The position numbers were made by a program, and so were the translations under genes. From Nocardia colli (GTDB taxonomy: Bacteria > Actinomycetota > Actinomycetes > Mycobacteriales > Mycobacteriaceae), in the NCBI RefSeq assembly GCF_008704205.1, contig NZ_VXLC01000040.1, forward strand, positions 33,856-97,855: a stretch of DNA of 64,000 nucleotides, in the 5' to 3' direction. Each line of letters begins with the position of its first letter. The stretch's first letter is position 1. Shown here piece by piece: positions 16,761 through 25,758 of this stretch. Below the pieces are notes generated by a model. It searched no databases and was not told the DNA's origin. It saw nothing but the letters and a program-made list of their open reading frames with translations.

Positions 16761-17417
16761 TTATCCGACAGGGGCAATGATCTCCGGCGGGAGGTACTGG
16801 GTGCCGATCAGGGCACCGAGCCGGCAGGTGTGTTCGATGATGCGGTCGCCGTCGATGTCCATCGTGCCGGTGCGCCAGGCGGTGAGCAGTTCGATGAAGC
16901 CGCCGATGCCGACCAGGGTGCTCATCCGGAATTCCAGCTCGTCGGCGTCCGGGCGCAGGTAGGGGCGGGAGGTGGCGACGAGCAGCTCGGTGCCGTCGGC
17001 GAGCATGGTTTTGCGACGTTGTTCGAGCACGGCGCTGCCCGCGTGCTCGGCCAGCAGGATGCGGGCGCGTCCGTTGTCGTCGGATTGCAGCCGCACCGCA
17101 CGGGTCACGGCCGCGCGCAGGATTTCCAGCGGGGGCCGCTCGACGTGTTCGGCGAAAATGGCGGCCAGTTCGGCGAACACCTCGGTGCAGACCGCGTCCC
17201 AGGCGACGCCGAGCAGTTCGTCGCGGTCGGCGAAGTGCTCGTAGAAGTAGCGGTCGTTGAGCGCGGTGCGCTGGCAGACGCCGCGCATGGTCACCGCCGC
17301 CCACCCGTTCTCGATCCAGATGTCCAGGGCGGCGTCGATCAGCCGCGCGCGACGTTCGGCGCGGCGCTCCTCGGTGGTGCGGCCGCCCCAGGTCCGGGCC
17401 GGTACGCGCAGGCTCAT
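16761..17417 (-). CDS. TetR family regulator
   Basis: A 218-aa protein with the N-terminal HTH (RGVCQRTALNDRYFYEHFADRDELL). It starts at ATG 17417 with TAGTTT seven nt upstream and no Shine-Dalgarno, so probably leaderless. It is divergent from the monooxygenase unit at 17583, with a perfect inverted repeat between them, which makes the monooxygenase its likely target. Confidence 0.88.
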   Translation of the reverse strand: MSLRVPARTWGGRTTEERRAERRARLIDAALDIWIENGWAAVTMRGVCQRTALNDRYFYEHFADRDELLGVAWDAVCTEVFAELAAIFAEHVERPPLEILRAAVTRAVRLQSDDNGRARILLAEHAGSAVLEQRRKTMLADGTELLVATSRPYLRPDADELEFRMSTLVGIGGFIELLTAWRTGTMDIDGDRIIEHTCRLGALIGTQYLPPEIIAPVG

Positions 17418-17457
17418 GGTTGACAAACTACCGCACCGCGCGCCTAATTGGTGGCAT

Positions 17458-17483
17458 GTGCGGCCAATTACCATCGGCCGCAC
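17458..17483. promoter_or_regulatory. inverted repeat between TetR and monooxygenase genes
   Basis: GTGCGGCC (17458-17465) and GGCCGCAC (17476-17483) are perfect 8-bp arms around a 10-bp spacer in the divergent region. The site lies 41 bp upstream of the TetR start and 100 bp upstream of the mini-ORF. It is probably the TetR operator. Confidence 0.5.
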
Positions 17484-17582
17484 TAAGCACGGGTCGACTC
17501 CGCCGTCTTCGCCGCGGGACACGGCCCATGACGCACGGGCGGTGCCGCGAGCGGAAGCTCCGCGCCGACAACGGGAGGTCGC

Positions 17583-17663
17583 ATGAGCGAACGAAGTGAG
17601 CGAATCATGTGCCAGCGCGCGCTGCGCATGCCGGAACCGAGCGCCAGCGAGGTGGAGGCATGA
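17583..17663 (+). CDS. 26-codon coupling mini-ORF (MSERSER type), copy 2
   Basis: It starts MSERSERIMCQRA and ends SASEVEA. The ATG has its own strong Shine-Dalgarno (GGGAGG, 4 nt before the ATG), and the TGA overlaps the monooxygenase ATG (ATGA). Length and the first 35 bases are identical to copy 1 at 2575-2655, and 12 of the 81 bases differ overall. Having both a ribosome site and a coupled stop/start suggests it is translated and feeds ribosomes to the monooxygenase gene. Confidence 0.6.
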   Translation: MSERSERIMCQRALRMPEPSASEVEA

Positions 17664-19153
17664 GTAGCAACGGGATCGATCACGAGGTGATCATCGTCGG
17701 CGCCGGATTCTCCGGGATCGGCGCCGCGATCAAGTTGCGGGAGGCCGGATTCGACGATTTCCTGATCGTCGACGAGGCCGACGGTGTCGGCGGCACCTGG
17801 CACTGGAATACCTATCCCGGTATCGCCGTGGACATTCCGTCGTTCAGCTATCAGTTCTCCTTCGAGCAGCGGGCCAGCTGGTCCCGGACCTACGCGCCCG
17901 GAAGGGAATTGAAGGCGTACGCCGAATCGTGCGTGGACAAATACGAGCTGCGCCCGCGAATCCGGTTCAACACCAACATCACCGAGGCCGAGTTCGACGA
18001 GGACGGCTGCCGCTGGCGGCTGCACACCGCCGACGGCGGCGAGCTGACCGCGCGCTTCGTCATCAGCGCCACCGGCGTGCTGACCCGGCCCAAGCTGCCC
18101 GAGATCCCCGGCGTCGAGGACTTCGCCGGCGTCACCATGCACACCTCGCGCTGGGACCACCGGCAGGACCTGCGCGGCAAGCGGGTCGCGATCATCGGCA
18201 CGGGAGCCTCTGCGGTGCAGGTGATTCCGGAGACCGCGCCCGAGGTCGAGCAGCTGGTCGTCTTCCAGCGCACGCCGATCTGGTGCCTGCCCCGGCTCGA
18301 CCTGCCGCTGCCCAAGCCGGTGCAGTGGGCGCTGCGGATTCCGGGCGCGCGATCGCTGACCCGGCTGATCAGCCAGACCTATGTGGAGATCACCTTCCCG
18401 ATCGCCGCGCACTATCACAAGAACCTGCCGACCGCCGCGCTCGGCGAGCGGGCCGGCCACGCCCACCTGCGCAGCCAGGTGCACGATCCGGTGATCCGGG
18501 AAAAGCTCACGCCCCGTTACGCTTTGGGCTGCAAACGGCCGAGCTTCTCGAACGACTATCTGGCCACGTTCAACCGGGACAACGTCGTGCTGGAGACCGA
18601 CCCGATCGAACAGATCACCAGCACCGGCGTGCGCACCGCCGGTGGCACCGAATATCCGGTCGACATCCTGGTGCTGGCGACCGGCTTCAAGGTGATGGAA
18701 TCCGGCAACATGCCGACCTACGACCTGCGCGGCATCGGCGGCATCGACCTGGAGAAGTGGTGGGACGAGAACCGGCTGCAAGCCTATGAGGGAGTGAGCG
18801 TTCCGGGCTTCCCGAACTTCTTCTCCATCATCGGCCCGTACGGCTACAACGGCTCGTCCTACTTCGCCCTGATCGAGAACCAGACCAGGCACATCCTGCG
18901 CTGCCTGCGGCATGCCCGTGCGGGCAAGGCGACGGTGGTCGAGGTGACCCGCGAGGCGAACGACCGCTTCTTCCAGGAGATGCTCGACCGCCGCGGCGGG
19001 CAGGTGTTCTGGCAGGACAGTTGCTCCGTGTCGAACAGCTACTACTTCGACAAGCACGGCGACGTGCCGCTGCGGCCGTCGACCACGGTCGAGGCGGCCT
19101 GGCGCAGTGGGCACTTCGACCTGTCCGACTACCGGTTCGCGACGTCGGCCTAG
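17660..19153 (+). CDS. flavin-containing / Baeyer-Villiger-type monooxygenase
   Basis: FAD- and NADPH-dependent oxygenase of 497 aa. The first Rossmann motif is GAGFSG (14-19). The second dinucleotide motif is GTGASAVQ, and between them sits FAGVTMHTSRWD, which fits the type I BVMO fingerprint FxGxxxHxxxW(P/D). Typical substrates are ketones converted to esters or lactones, but the specific one is unknown. I start it at ATG 17660, coupled to the mini-ORF, rather than at an earlier in-frame ATG at 17609 that lies inside the mini-ORF. It is probably repressed by the divergent TetR. Confidence 0.9.
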   Translation: MSSNGIDHEVIIVGAGFSGIGAAIKLREAGFDDFLIVDEADGVGGTWHWNTYPGIAVDIPSFSYQFSFEQRASWSRTYAPGRELKAYAESCVDKYELRPRIRFNTNITEAEFDEDGCRWRLHTADGGELTARFVISATGVLTRPKLPEIPGVEDFAGVTMHTSRWDHRQDLRGKRVAIIGTGASAVQVIPETAPEVEQLVVFQRTPIWCLPRLDLPLPKPVQWALRIPGARSLTRLISQTYVEITFPIAAHYHKNLPTAALGERAGHAHLRSQVHDPVIREKLTPRYALGCKRPSFSNDYLATFNRDNVVLETDPIEQITSTGVRTAGGTEYPVDILVLATGFKVMESGNMPTYDLRGIGGIDLEKWWDENRLQAYEGVSVPGFPNFFSIIGPYGYNGSSYFALIENQTRHILRCLRHARAGKATVVEVTREANDRFFQEMLDRRGGQVFWQDSCSVSNSYYFDKHGDVPLRPSTTVEAAWRSGHFDLSDYRFATSA

Positions 19154-19194
19154 GACCCGCGGAATTGTCGGTGGCCGTCGTTACGATCCGGGGC

Positions 19195-19602
19195 ATGAAA
19201 GCAATCGGTACCTTCTCCGTCGTCTCGTTCGTCCCGACCGAGGTGGTCCCCCAGCCGGCCATCGACACCGCGCTCCCGGTCGGCGTCGCGCAGATCGAGA
19301 AGAAGTTCGACGGCGAGATCACCGGTCGCTCGGCGACCCTGTTCACCGCGGCGTTCGACCAGGCCACCGGGACCGGGACCTACGTCGCGATGGAGTCGTT
19401 CGAGGGCGCGCTGAACGGTGCCGCGGGCAGCTTCAACTTCGCCCACTCGGCGACCACCTCGGGCGCCGACCGCACCGCCGAATCGTTCGTCATCGTCCCG
19501 GCCAGCGGCACCGGCGACCTGGCCGGCATCACCGGTACCGGCGGGCTCAGCGTGGACGAGGACGGCACGCACCACATGTGGTTCGACTACGAACTCGGCT
19601 GA
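19195..19602 (+). CDS. DUF3224 domain protein
   Basis: A 135-aa predicted beta-barrel protein with the family's closing motif GTHHMWFDYEL and a central GTGTYVAMESFEG. The function of DUF3224 is unknown. TACGAT lies 7 nt before the ATG, so it is probably leaderless. It overlaps the end of the convergent BtuF-like gene by 16 bp. Confidence 0.8.
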   Translation: MKAIGTFSVVSFVPTEVVPQPAIDTALPVGVAQIEKKFDGEITGRSATLFTAAFDQATGTGTYVAMESFEGALNGAAGSFNFAHSATTSGADRTAESFVIVPASGTGDLAGITGTGGLSVDEDGTHHMWFDYELG

Positions 19603-20408
19603 GCACCGCCGGGGAAGGCCGCCGCCAGCTGCCGGGTGAGGGTTTGCCGTGCGGTGGCCATGGACGGGCCGTACCAGGTGAGGCTGCGGCCCTCCACCAG
19701 GGCGACCGGGGTTCCCGGGAAGACCTCGGGGCCATCGGTTCTGGTGAAAACGTAGGGCTCGTCGGGTAGCACGGCGAGGTCGATGCCGGTGATCAGTTCC
19801 GCCTCGGTGAGGCGGGGATAGCGGTCCGGCCGGTCGGCGTGCACGAGATGCAGGCCGAGTCGGCCGGCCAGATCACCGGTGAAGGTGTTGCGGCCCACCA
19901 CCATCCACGGATTGCGCCAGATGGGTATGACCGCGTTGCGCGGCGGCGTGGACGGTTTTGGCGCCCAGACGGATTCGGCGTCGGTGAGCCACTGCGGGAT
20001 ACCCATGCCGAGGGCGACCGTGAAAAGCCCTGCCAGCGAAGCGAGTGCCTCGTCCACCGTCTCGATTCTGGTGACCCACACCGGAATTCCCGCCGCCCGT
20101 AGGCGATCGACATCGATGCGCCGGTTCTCCTCCATGTTGCACAGCACGAGATCGGGCGCGAGTTCGACGATTCGGCGCACATTCGGGTTCTTGGTGCCGC
20201 GCACCCGTTCGACCGCGAGCTCGGCCGGATGCGTGCACCAGTCGGTCGCGCCGATCAGGATCTCCGGACAGGTCACGGCGACCGCCTCGGTCAACGAGGG
20301 CACCAGCGACACCACCCGCCGCGGCGGCCGCGCGAGCGGGACAGCGACGCCTAGATCGTCGCTGCCCGGGCCGGATTCCGGCAACGAACCCTCGCCTGCC
20401 ACGGGCAC
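19587..20408 (-). CDS. BtuF-like helical-backbone cobalamin/metal-chelate binding protein
   Basis: The family start VVSLVPSLTEAV and the WCTHPAE and ELAPDLVLCNMEENRR blocks place it with class III periplasmic binding proteins such as BtuF. It has no signal peptide or lipobox and no ABC permease nearby, so it is probably cytoplasmic or an orphan. The frame opens at a TTG (20450). GTG 20408 or 20402 is more likely the start, because the family core begins soon after and the region before it is low-complexity. The ligand is inferred from family only. icmF in this window does need B12. Confidence 0.7.
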   Translation of the reverse strand: MPVAGEGSLPESGPGSDDLGVAVPLARPPRRVVSLVPSLTEAVAVTCPEILIGATDWCTHPAELAVERVRGTKNPNVRRIVELAPDLVLCNMEENRRIDVDRLRAAGIPVWVTRIETVDEALASLAGLFTVALGMGIPQWLTDAESVWAPKPSTPPRNAVIPIWRNPWMVVGRNTFTGDLAGRLGLHLVHADRPDRYPRLTEAELITGIDLAVLPDEPYVFTRTDGPEVFPGTPVALVEGRSLTWYGPSMATARQTLTRQLAAAFPGGAQPSS

Positions 20409-20621
20409 CAGCCTAGGCGGGGCCGGGGCACTGCCCGAAGTTCGGTGCAAGGGCAGCGGCTGGGCAACCCTCGGGCAGTTCCGGGGCGGGTTCCCTGCGC
20501 GCAGACTGGGTGAGGCATCCGGTGTCGGGAAGTCCCGGTCCCTGTGTCACCGGACCTGATCCCGCCCCGAAAAGTCCGGAGACAACCGCAAGCCCCGACG
20601 CCGGATGCTCACCAAGCTCGA

Positions 20622-21392
20622 TCAGCTCTCGAACATGCGATACAGCGCGTTGAGTTCGCGCAGCCCCGCCGCGGCGACCGGCTCCTCGGCGGAGGTCATC
20701 CGCAGCGCCTTGCGCAGCAGCATCGAGTCCAGGTCGTCGGGGGCGGGGCGGAATTCGAGCTTCGGCAGGTCCGGCAACCGGGCCGAATTGCCGTAGGGAT
20801 CATCGGCATCGGTGCTCGCCTGGAGGTCGCGTTCGATGCCGCCGATCAGGGTGTCCAGGTCGAGGCCGCGCAGCGCGAGGATCTCGCGCGGGCGTTCGTC
20901 GAGGCGTTCGGCGAGCAGGTAGCAGACCGCGGCCACGTGCTTGCACGGCCACCCCGGATCCGGGCAGGTGCAGGTGAAATCCAGGTCGGCCGCGGTGGTC
21001 GGCAGCAGCAGCGGGCCGAGCGCGGTGGGCAGCGCGCCGGACGCGATCTCCGCGAGCATGCCCGGTGCGTCGCGGATGGTCTCGATGAGCAGCTCGAGTT
21101 CCTCCTCGCGCAGCGGGCGCACGGTGAACACCGCGGTGAACGGACGCGGTTGGCTGCCTTGCACTTCCGCGGTCACCGAGCCCGGCTCGATCCGGTAGCT
21201 CACCACCTGACCGGCCCGCGCGTAGGTGCGGCCGCGCGACATCCGGCCTGCGTCGGCCATCTGCTCGACCGCATCGATCAGCGCCTTGCCCCACCAGGTG
21301 CGGCCGAAACCGCCACGACGACTGCGGGCCTCGACCCCGCCGCGCACCGGGCGGCGCTTGCCGTACTCGTTGTAGTCGATGTAAGGGCTCAT
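20622..21392 (-). CDS. SWIM zinc-finger protein
   Basis: A 256-aa protein. The SWIM zinc motif C-x-C-x6-C-x-H is Cys141, Cys143, Cys150 and His152 (TCTCPDPGWPCKH). The N-terminus GRTWWGKALID is typical of the partner proteins of SNF2 helicases. Its ATG overlaps the helicase TGA (ATGA), so the two are made together and probably work on DNA as a pair. The process is not defined. Confidence 0.88.
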   Translation of the reverse strand: MSPYIDYNEYGKRRPVRGGVEARSRRGGFGRTWWGKALIDAVEQMADAGRMSRGRTYARAGQVVSYRIEPGSVTAEVQGSQPRPFTAVFTVRPLREEELELLIETIRDAPGMLAEIASGALPTALGPLLLPTTAADLDFTCTCPDPGWPCKHVAAVCYLLAERLDERPREILALRGLDLDTLIGGIERDLQASTDADDPYGNSARLPDLPKLEFRPAPDDLDSMLLRKALRMTSAEEPVAAAGLRELNALYRMFES

Positions 21393-24300
21393 TCGCCGAC
21401 CGCCTCGGCGCCGAGGGTGAACAGCTCACGCAGGTCGTCGGTGCTCAGCTCGGTGATCCAGTTCTCCCCCGCGCCGACGGCCAGATCGGCGAGTTGCCTT
21501 TTGCCGTTGATCATTTCGTCGATCCGCTCTTCGATGGTGTCGACGCAGACCAGCTTGCGCACCTGCACGTTGCGCTGCTGACCGATCCGGTAGGCGCGGT
21601 CGGTGGCCTGGTTCTCCACCGCCGGGTTCCACCAACGGTCCAGGTGCACAACATGATTGGCAGCGGTGAGGTTCAGTCCGGTGCCACCGGCCTTGAGCGA
21701 CAACAACATCAGCGGCGGGCCGTCCGGCTCCTGGAACCGGGTGACCATGGTGTCGCGGCGCGCCTTGGGCACCCCGCCGTGCAGGAACGGGATCTCCGTG
21801 CCGAAACGCTCCACCAGGTAGGGCGCGATCAACTCGCCGAACTCGCGGAACTGGGTGAACAGCAACGCTTTCTCGCCGTCCGCGAGCACCGCGTCGAGCA
21901 CGTCCTCCACCAGGGCGAGCTTGCCGGAGCGATGACTGCCGCGATGCAGCACCCCGGAGCCGTCGCCGAGGAAGTGCGCCGGATGGTTGCACACCTGCTT
22001 GAGCCGGGTCAGCGCGCTGAGCACGGCGCCCTTGCGGGCCATGCCCTTCGCGTCCTTGATCTTGGCCAGCATGTCGTCGACCACCGCCTGATACAGGGCG
22101 GCCTGCTCGACGGTCAGGTTGGCCCGCACCGTCATCTCCAGCTTCTCCGGCAGATCGGTGATCACCGCGGGATCGGTCTTCACCCGGCGCAGCACGAACG
22201 GCTGGGTGATCATCCGCAGCCTGCTGATCGCGTTCTCGTCCCGCTCGCGTTCGATGGGCACCGCGAAGCGGGCGCGGAAGGTCTGCGGGCTGCCGAGCAC
22301 CTTCGGCACCGCGAAATCCATGATCGAGCGCAGCTCTTCCAGGCGGTTTTCCACCGGAGTTCCGGTGAGCGCCAACCGATGTCGCGCGGGCAGGCTGCGG
22401 GCCGCGCGGGACTGCCTGGTGCCGGCGTTCTTGATGTGCTGCGCCTCGTCCAGCACGATCCGGTCCCAGGACTGCCGTTTCAGCTCGTCCAGGTCGCGCG
22501 CGAGCAGGGAGTACGTGGTGATCACCAGGTCTGCTTCGGCCACTGCGGCATCGAGTTCGTCGCCTAAGCGCCGGCCGACCCCGTGGTGGACCCACACCCG
22601 CAGGTCCGGGGCGAAACGCTCGGTCTCGCGTTGCCAGTTGCCGACGACCGACATCGGGCACACCAGCAGGGTGGGGCCCGGCATGCCGTCCGGCCGAACG
22701 CTTTCCGGGGTGTCCTGCCGGACGACGCTCTCGTCCGCTCCCCCGGCGGCTTTGCGCCGCCGCGCCTCATCGAGCGAAATCACCACCGCACCTTCGACAC
22801 TCGCGTCGACCGACTTGCGGGGACGACTCGTCGACTTGCCCGTTTCCGCCTCGGTGCTCGCGGCCGCCCGCCCACTCGCCTCTGCCGGCTGACGGGCACG
22901 ACTCGTCGACTTGCCTTTTGCTGCCTGCGTACTCGCGGCCGCCTCCCGCTCGTGCACCAGCAGCGCGAGCACCTGAACGGTCTTGCCGAGCCCCATGTCG
23001 TCGGCCAGGATCGCGCCGAATCCCATGCGGCTCATGGTCGCCAGCCAGGCGAGGCCCCGTTCCTGATACGGGCGCAGCTGGGCCTTCAACCCGATCGGCG
23101 GGGTGATCGGCTCGAGTTCGCGGGTGCGATCCAGGATGTCGGCGGCCCAACCGGTGGCGGTGACCTCGGTGACCGGGACCTGTTCGATGCGACCGCCGGC
23201 GAGTTCACCGATCAGGTCGGCGAAGGTGATCTCCGAGGTGTCGGTGTGCGCGGCGACATAACGAGCGGCCGCGGCCAGCACCTTGTGGTCGGCCTGCACC
23301 CAGTCGCCGCGCAGCTGGACCAGATCGGATTTGCTGCTGACCAGCCGTTCCATCTCGGCCTTGGTGAGGACGGTGTCGCCCAGCGCGAGTTCCCAGCGGT
23401 AGGAGACGAGTCCCGGCATGCCGACGGTGCTTTCGGCGGCGGGCACCGCGCTTTCCACCCGCAGCCGCATGGTCGGCGCGCTGACGTTCCAGGCGCGCGG
23501 CAGCAGCAGCCGCACGCCGGCGGCTTGTAGCGCGTGCGCGCCGTGTTCGACCAGGTCGACCACGACCTCGGTCGGCAGTAGCAGGTCCATCGAGCGCGGG
23601 TCGCTCGGCAGGTCGCGCAGTCGCGGGTAGGCCCGCTGCGCCTCGCCGAGCTTTTCCACCGCGATCCGTAGCAGATTCGGATCGGCGTGCAGCAGAACAG
23701 GATTCGGTGCTTCGCCGTCGACGCGCAGGCACACCTCCAGCCGCCACAGCGCCACCGTTTCGTCCGCGGTGCCGAGCTCGCCGTCCGGTTCCAGCAGGCG
23801 CAGCACCAGTTCCGGCTCGTCGCCGGTCAGGGTGGCGCGCCAGTGCTCCAGCGTTTCGGCCACCCGGTAGCTGCCCGCGTCCAGGGGGATATCCCGGACG
23901 AGCGCGTCCACCAGCGGGTGATCCGCGTCGAGCGGGTCGATCAGCGTCCGCGCGATCGGGTCGGTGAGTTCGGTGACCAGATCGTCGAGCACCGTGTTCG
24001 GCCGACCGGCCACCCGCAGCGCGGCGGGCATGGCCACGGCCAGCTCGGCCAGCCAGGCGCGCTGCCGCTCGCCGCCGACCAGCCGCCAGCGCACCCACCA
24101 TTGACCGTCCTCGCGGCGCAGCTCCGGCACGATCCGGCCGGCCCGCACCCAGCGCTCCACCCCGTGCGCGACGTGCGCGAGAAAGCGCAGGTCACCCGCG
24201 ACCGCCTCGGCCGGAAGCCGCTGCCGCAAGGCCGTCGCCGCGGCCGCCGGAGCCATCGCGTGCGCGCGCACCTGCTCGGTGTCGGTGCCGTCCGGACCGG

Positions 24301-24433
24301 TGACCAGCACGTCGGCGCGGTGCCGGAATTTGGACGCGCTCAAGACGCTGCCCAACGGGTCGGGCAGCATGGTGAGGGGTGAGTCGTGCCAGAGCAGCAA
24401 CCCGGATCCCGGCGACCACAGACCGTGCAGCAT
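21389..24433 (-). CDS. SNF2/RapA-family DNA-dependent ATPase
   Basis: A 1014-aa helicase-like ATPase. An N-terminal SNF2-associated region of about 450 residues is followed by motif I DDMGLGKT, motif II as DEAQ (LDEAQHIKN) and the C-terminal helicase motifs (LLSLKAGGTGLNL, TDRAYRIGQ). Between motifs I and Ia there is an unusual low-complexity insert of about 85 residues with two similar copies of AASTxAxxGKSTSR. The start is ATG 24433, fitting the family N-terminus MLHGLWSPGSGLLLWHDS. No clear ribosome site is seen. It is translationally coupled to the SWIM protein. Confidence 0.9.
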   Translation of the reverse strand: MLHGLWSPGSGLLLWHDSPLTMLPDPLGSVLSASKFRHRADVLVTGPDGTDTEQVRAHAMAPAAAATALRQRLPAEAVAGDLRFLAHVAHGVERWVRAGRIVPELRREDGQWWVRWRLVGGERQRAWLAELAVAMPAALRVAGRPNTVLDDLVTELTDPIARTLIDPLDADHPLVDALVRDIPLDAGSYRVAETLEHWRATLTGDEPELVLRLLEPDGELGTADETVALWRLEVCLRVDGEAPNPVLLHADPNLLRIAVEKLGEAQRAYPRLRDLPSDPRSMDLLLPTEVVVDLVEHGAHALQAAGVRLLLPRAWNVSAPTMRLRVESAVPAAESTVGMPGLVSYRWELALGDTVLTKAEMERLVSSKSDLVQLRGDWVQADHKVLAAAARYVAAHTDTSEITFADLIGELAGGRIEQVPVTEVTATGWAADILDRTRELEPITPPIGLKAQLRPYQERGLAWLATMSRMGFGAILADDMGLGKTVQVLALLVHEREAAASTQAAKGKSTSRARQPAEASGRAAASTEAETGKSTSRPRKSVDASVEGAVVISLDEARRRKAAGGADESVVRQDTPESVRPDGMPGPTLLVCPMSVVGNWQRETERFAPDLRVWVHHGVGRRLGDELDAAVAEADLVITTYSLLARDLDELKRQSWDRIVLDEAQHIKNAGTRQSRAARSLPARHRLALTGTPVENRLEELRSIMDFAVPKVLGSPQTFRARFAVPIERERDENAISRLRMITQPFVLRRVKTDPAVITDLPEKLEMTVRANLTVEQAALYQAVVDDMLAKIKDAKGMARKGAVLSALTRLKQVCNHPAHFLGDGSGVLHRGSHRSGKLALVEDVLDAVLADGEKALLFTQFREFGELIAPYLVERFGTEIPFLHGGVPKARRDTMVTRFQEPDGPPLMLLSLKAGGTGLNLTAANHVVHLDRWWNPAVENQATDRAYRIGQQRNVQVRKLVCVDTIEERIDEMINGKRQLADLAVGAGENWITELSTDDLRELFTLGAEAVGE

Positions 24434-24548
24434 CAACCCATCCAAGCAGGTGGGTCCGACACCGATCCAAGCGCCGCGATCGCACTTCTCTGGATTTCTG
24501 GGCGCGGGCGGAACATACTTGAATATCCGCTGGTCAACGGAGGCAATC

Positions 24549-24911
24549 ATGACGATTCTGCTCCAGGTTCTCGAGCAGAGCTTCACGCCGACGACGCCAT
24601 GGGAACGGCGCAAATTCACCTTCATCAACGCCGAGAAGATCGTCGGCATGCGGCTCGACGGTCAGTCCGGTGTGTGGCTGGACCTGTCCCGCCCCGGTGA
24701 ATCGCAGCGCCTGGCCCGAACCCTCGACTCGCACGACGCCATCGCCTTCCTGCTCGCCACCTTCGCCAAGCTCGCCGAGTGCGAGGAGCGCGGCGGCTCG
24801 TGGCTGATCGGGCACGACGGCGCCAATTCCGAGTCGATTTCGGCCACCCGGTTCCCGCCGCGGGCAAGCGAGGTCGCCGACGACGACCTGCTCGCCCGTG
24901 CCTGGCTGTGA
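24549..24911 (+). CDS. hypothetical protein (120 aa)
   Basis: Not recognised. It starts at ATG 24549 with a good GGAGG. It is a compact soluble protein with no signal peptide or membrane helix, containing FTFINAEKIVGMRLDG and SHDAIAFLLATFAKL. It is transcribed away from the SNF2 gene from a 115-bp divergent region, so co-regulation with it is possible but untested. Confidence 0.7.
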   Translation: MTILLQVLEQSFTPTTPWERRKFTFINAEKIVGMRLDGQSGVWLDLSRPGESQRLARTLDSHDAIAFLLATFAKLAECEERGGSWLIGHDGANSESISATRFPPRASEVADDDLLARAWL

Positions 24912-24991
24912 GGGTTGTGTCGCTCCAGTTCTGACAACCGCTTGTGCTTCAGGTCTTACGAATGTCGGTCCCCGCGTGTACATCTGGCGTC

Positions 24992-25690
24992 ATGGACATT
25001 CGGCGCTGGGTCGTCGGCGCGCTCGTGGCGATGTGCGCTGCCGGGTGCGCTCAACTCGGCGTCGGCCCGGTCGCACCCGCGCCGGGTAGTCCGACCAGGG
25101 CCGAGTTGGAGCAGTTGCTGGCCGGGGTGCGAGTGGTGCCGGATCGGCCGCATCCCGGCGGTTACGAGCGTGGATGCAAGGCGGGACAGGGGTGCGTGTT
25201 CGGTCCGGCTTGGACCGATGACAACGACGGGCCCGGCGGGCACGATGGCTGCGATACCCGGAACAATGTGCTGGCCAGGCAGCTCGCAGAGGTGAGTTTC
25301 CGGCCGGGGACGCGTGATTGCGTGGTTGTCGGGGGCACGTTGAACGATCCGTATACCGGCAAACAGATCCCGTTCAAGAAGGCCGATGCCAACGACGTGC
25401 AGATCGACCATGTCTTTCCGCTGGCTGCCGCCTGGGATCTGGGCGCGGCGGGCTGGCCGCCCGAGCGTCGCATCCGGTTCGCCAACGACCTCGACTTCAA
25501 CCTGCTCGCCACCGACGGGCGCACCAACGAGGCCAAGGGTGACAAGACCCCTGCCCAATGGCTGCCACCTGCGCGCGCGAACCACTGCTTCTACGCGGGC
25601 AAGTACTTGACCGTGGCCGTGCAATACGAGCTGGCACTGACCGAAGCGGACAGTCTTGCGCTGCAAGGTGTGGCGCGTACGTGCCCTTGA
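24992..25690 (+). CDS. secreted HNH-type nuclease-like lipoprotein
   Basis: A 232-aa protein. A signal peptide with lipobox-like CAAGC (Cys 19) is followed by the DUF1524/GmrSD-type HNH motif IDHVFPLAAAWDLGA, then an Asn-rich NDLDFNLLATDGRTNEAKGD and a final HCFYAGKYLTV. Such secreted HNH proteins are common in actinobacteria and are predicted extracellular nucleases. Four further Cys suggest disulfides. Start at ATG 24992. An earlier in-frame ATG at 24944 would spoil the signal peptide. Confidence 0.82.
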   Translation: MDIRRWVVGALVAMCAAGCAQLGVGPVAPAPGSPTRAELEQLLAGVRVVPDRPHPGGYERGCKAGQGCVFGPAWTDDNDGPGGHDGCDTRNNVLARQLAEVSFRPGTRDCVVVGGTLNDPYTGKQIPFKKADANDVQIDHVFPLAAAWDLGAAGWPPERRIRFANDLDFNLLATDGRTNEAKGDKTPAQWLPPARANHCFYAGKYLTVAVQYELALTEADSLALQGVARTCP

Positions 25691-25758
25691 GCATCGGCGA
25701 ACTGGGCAAGCCGTCGAATTGTCTTGCCGCTGCGGAACTCAACCCTGAGATCGCATCG

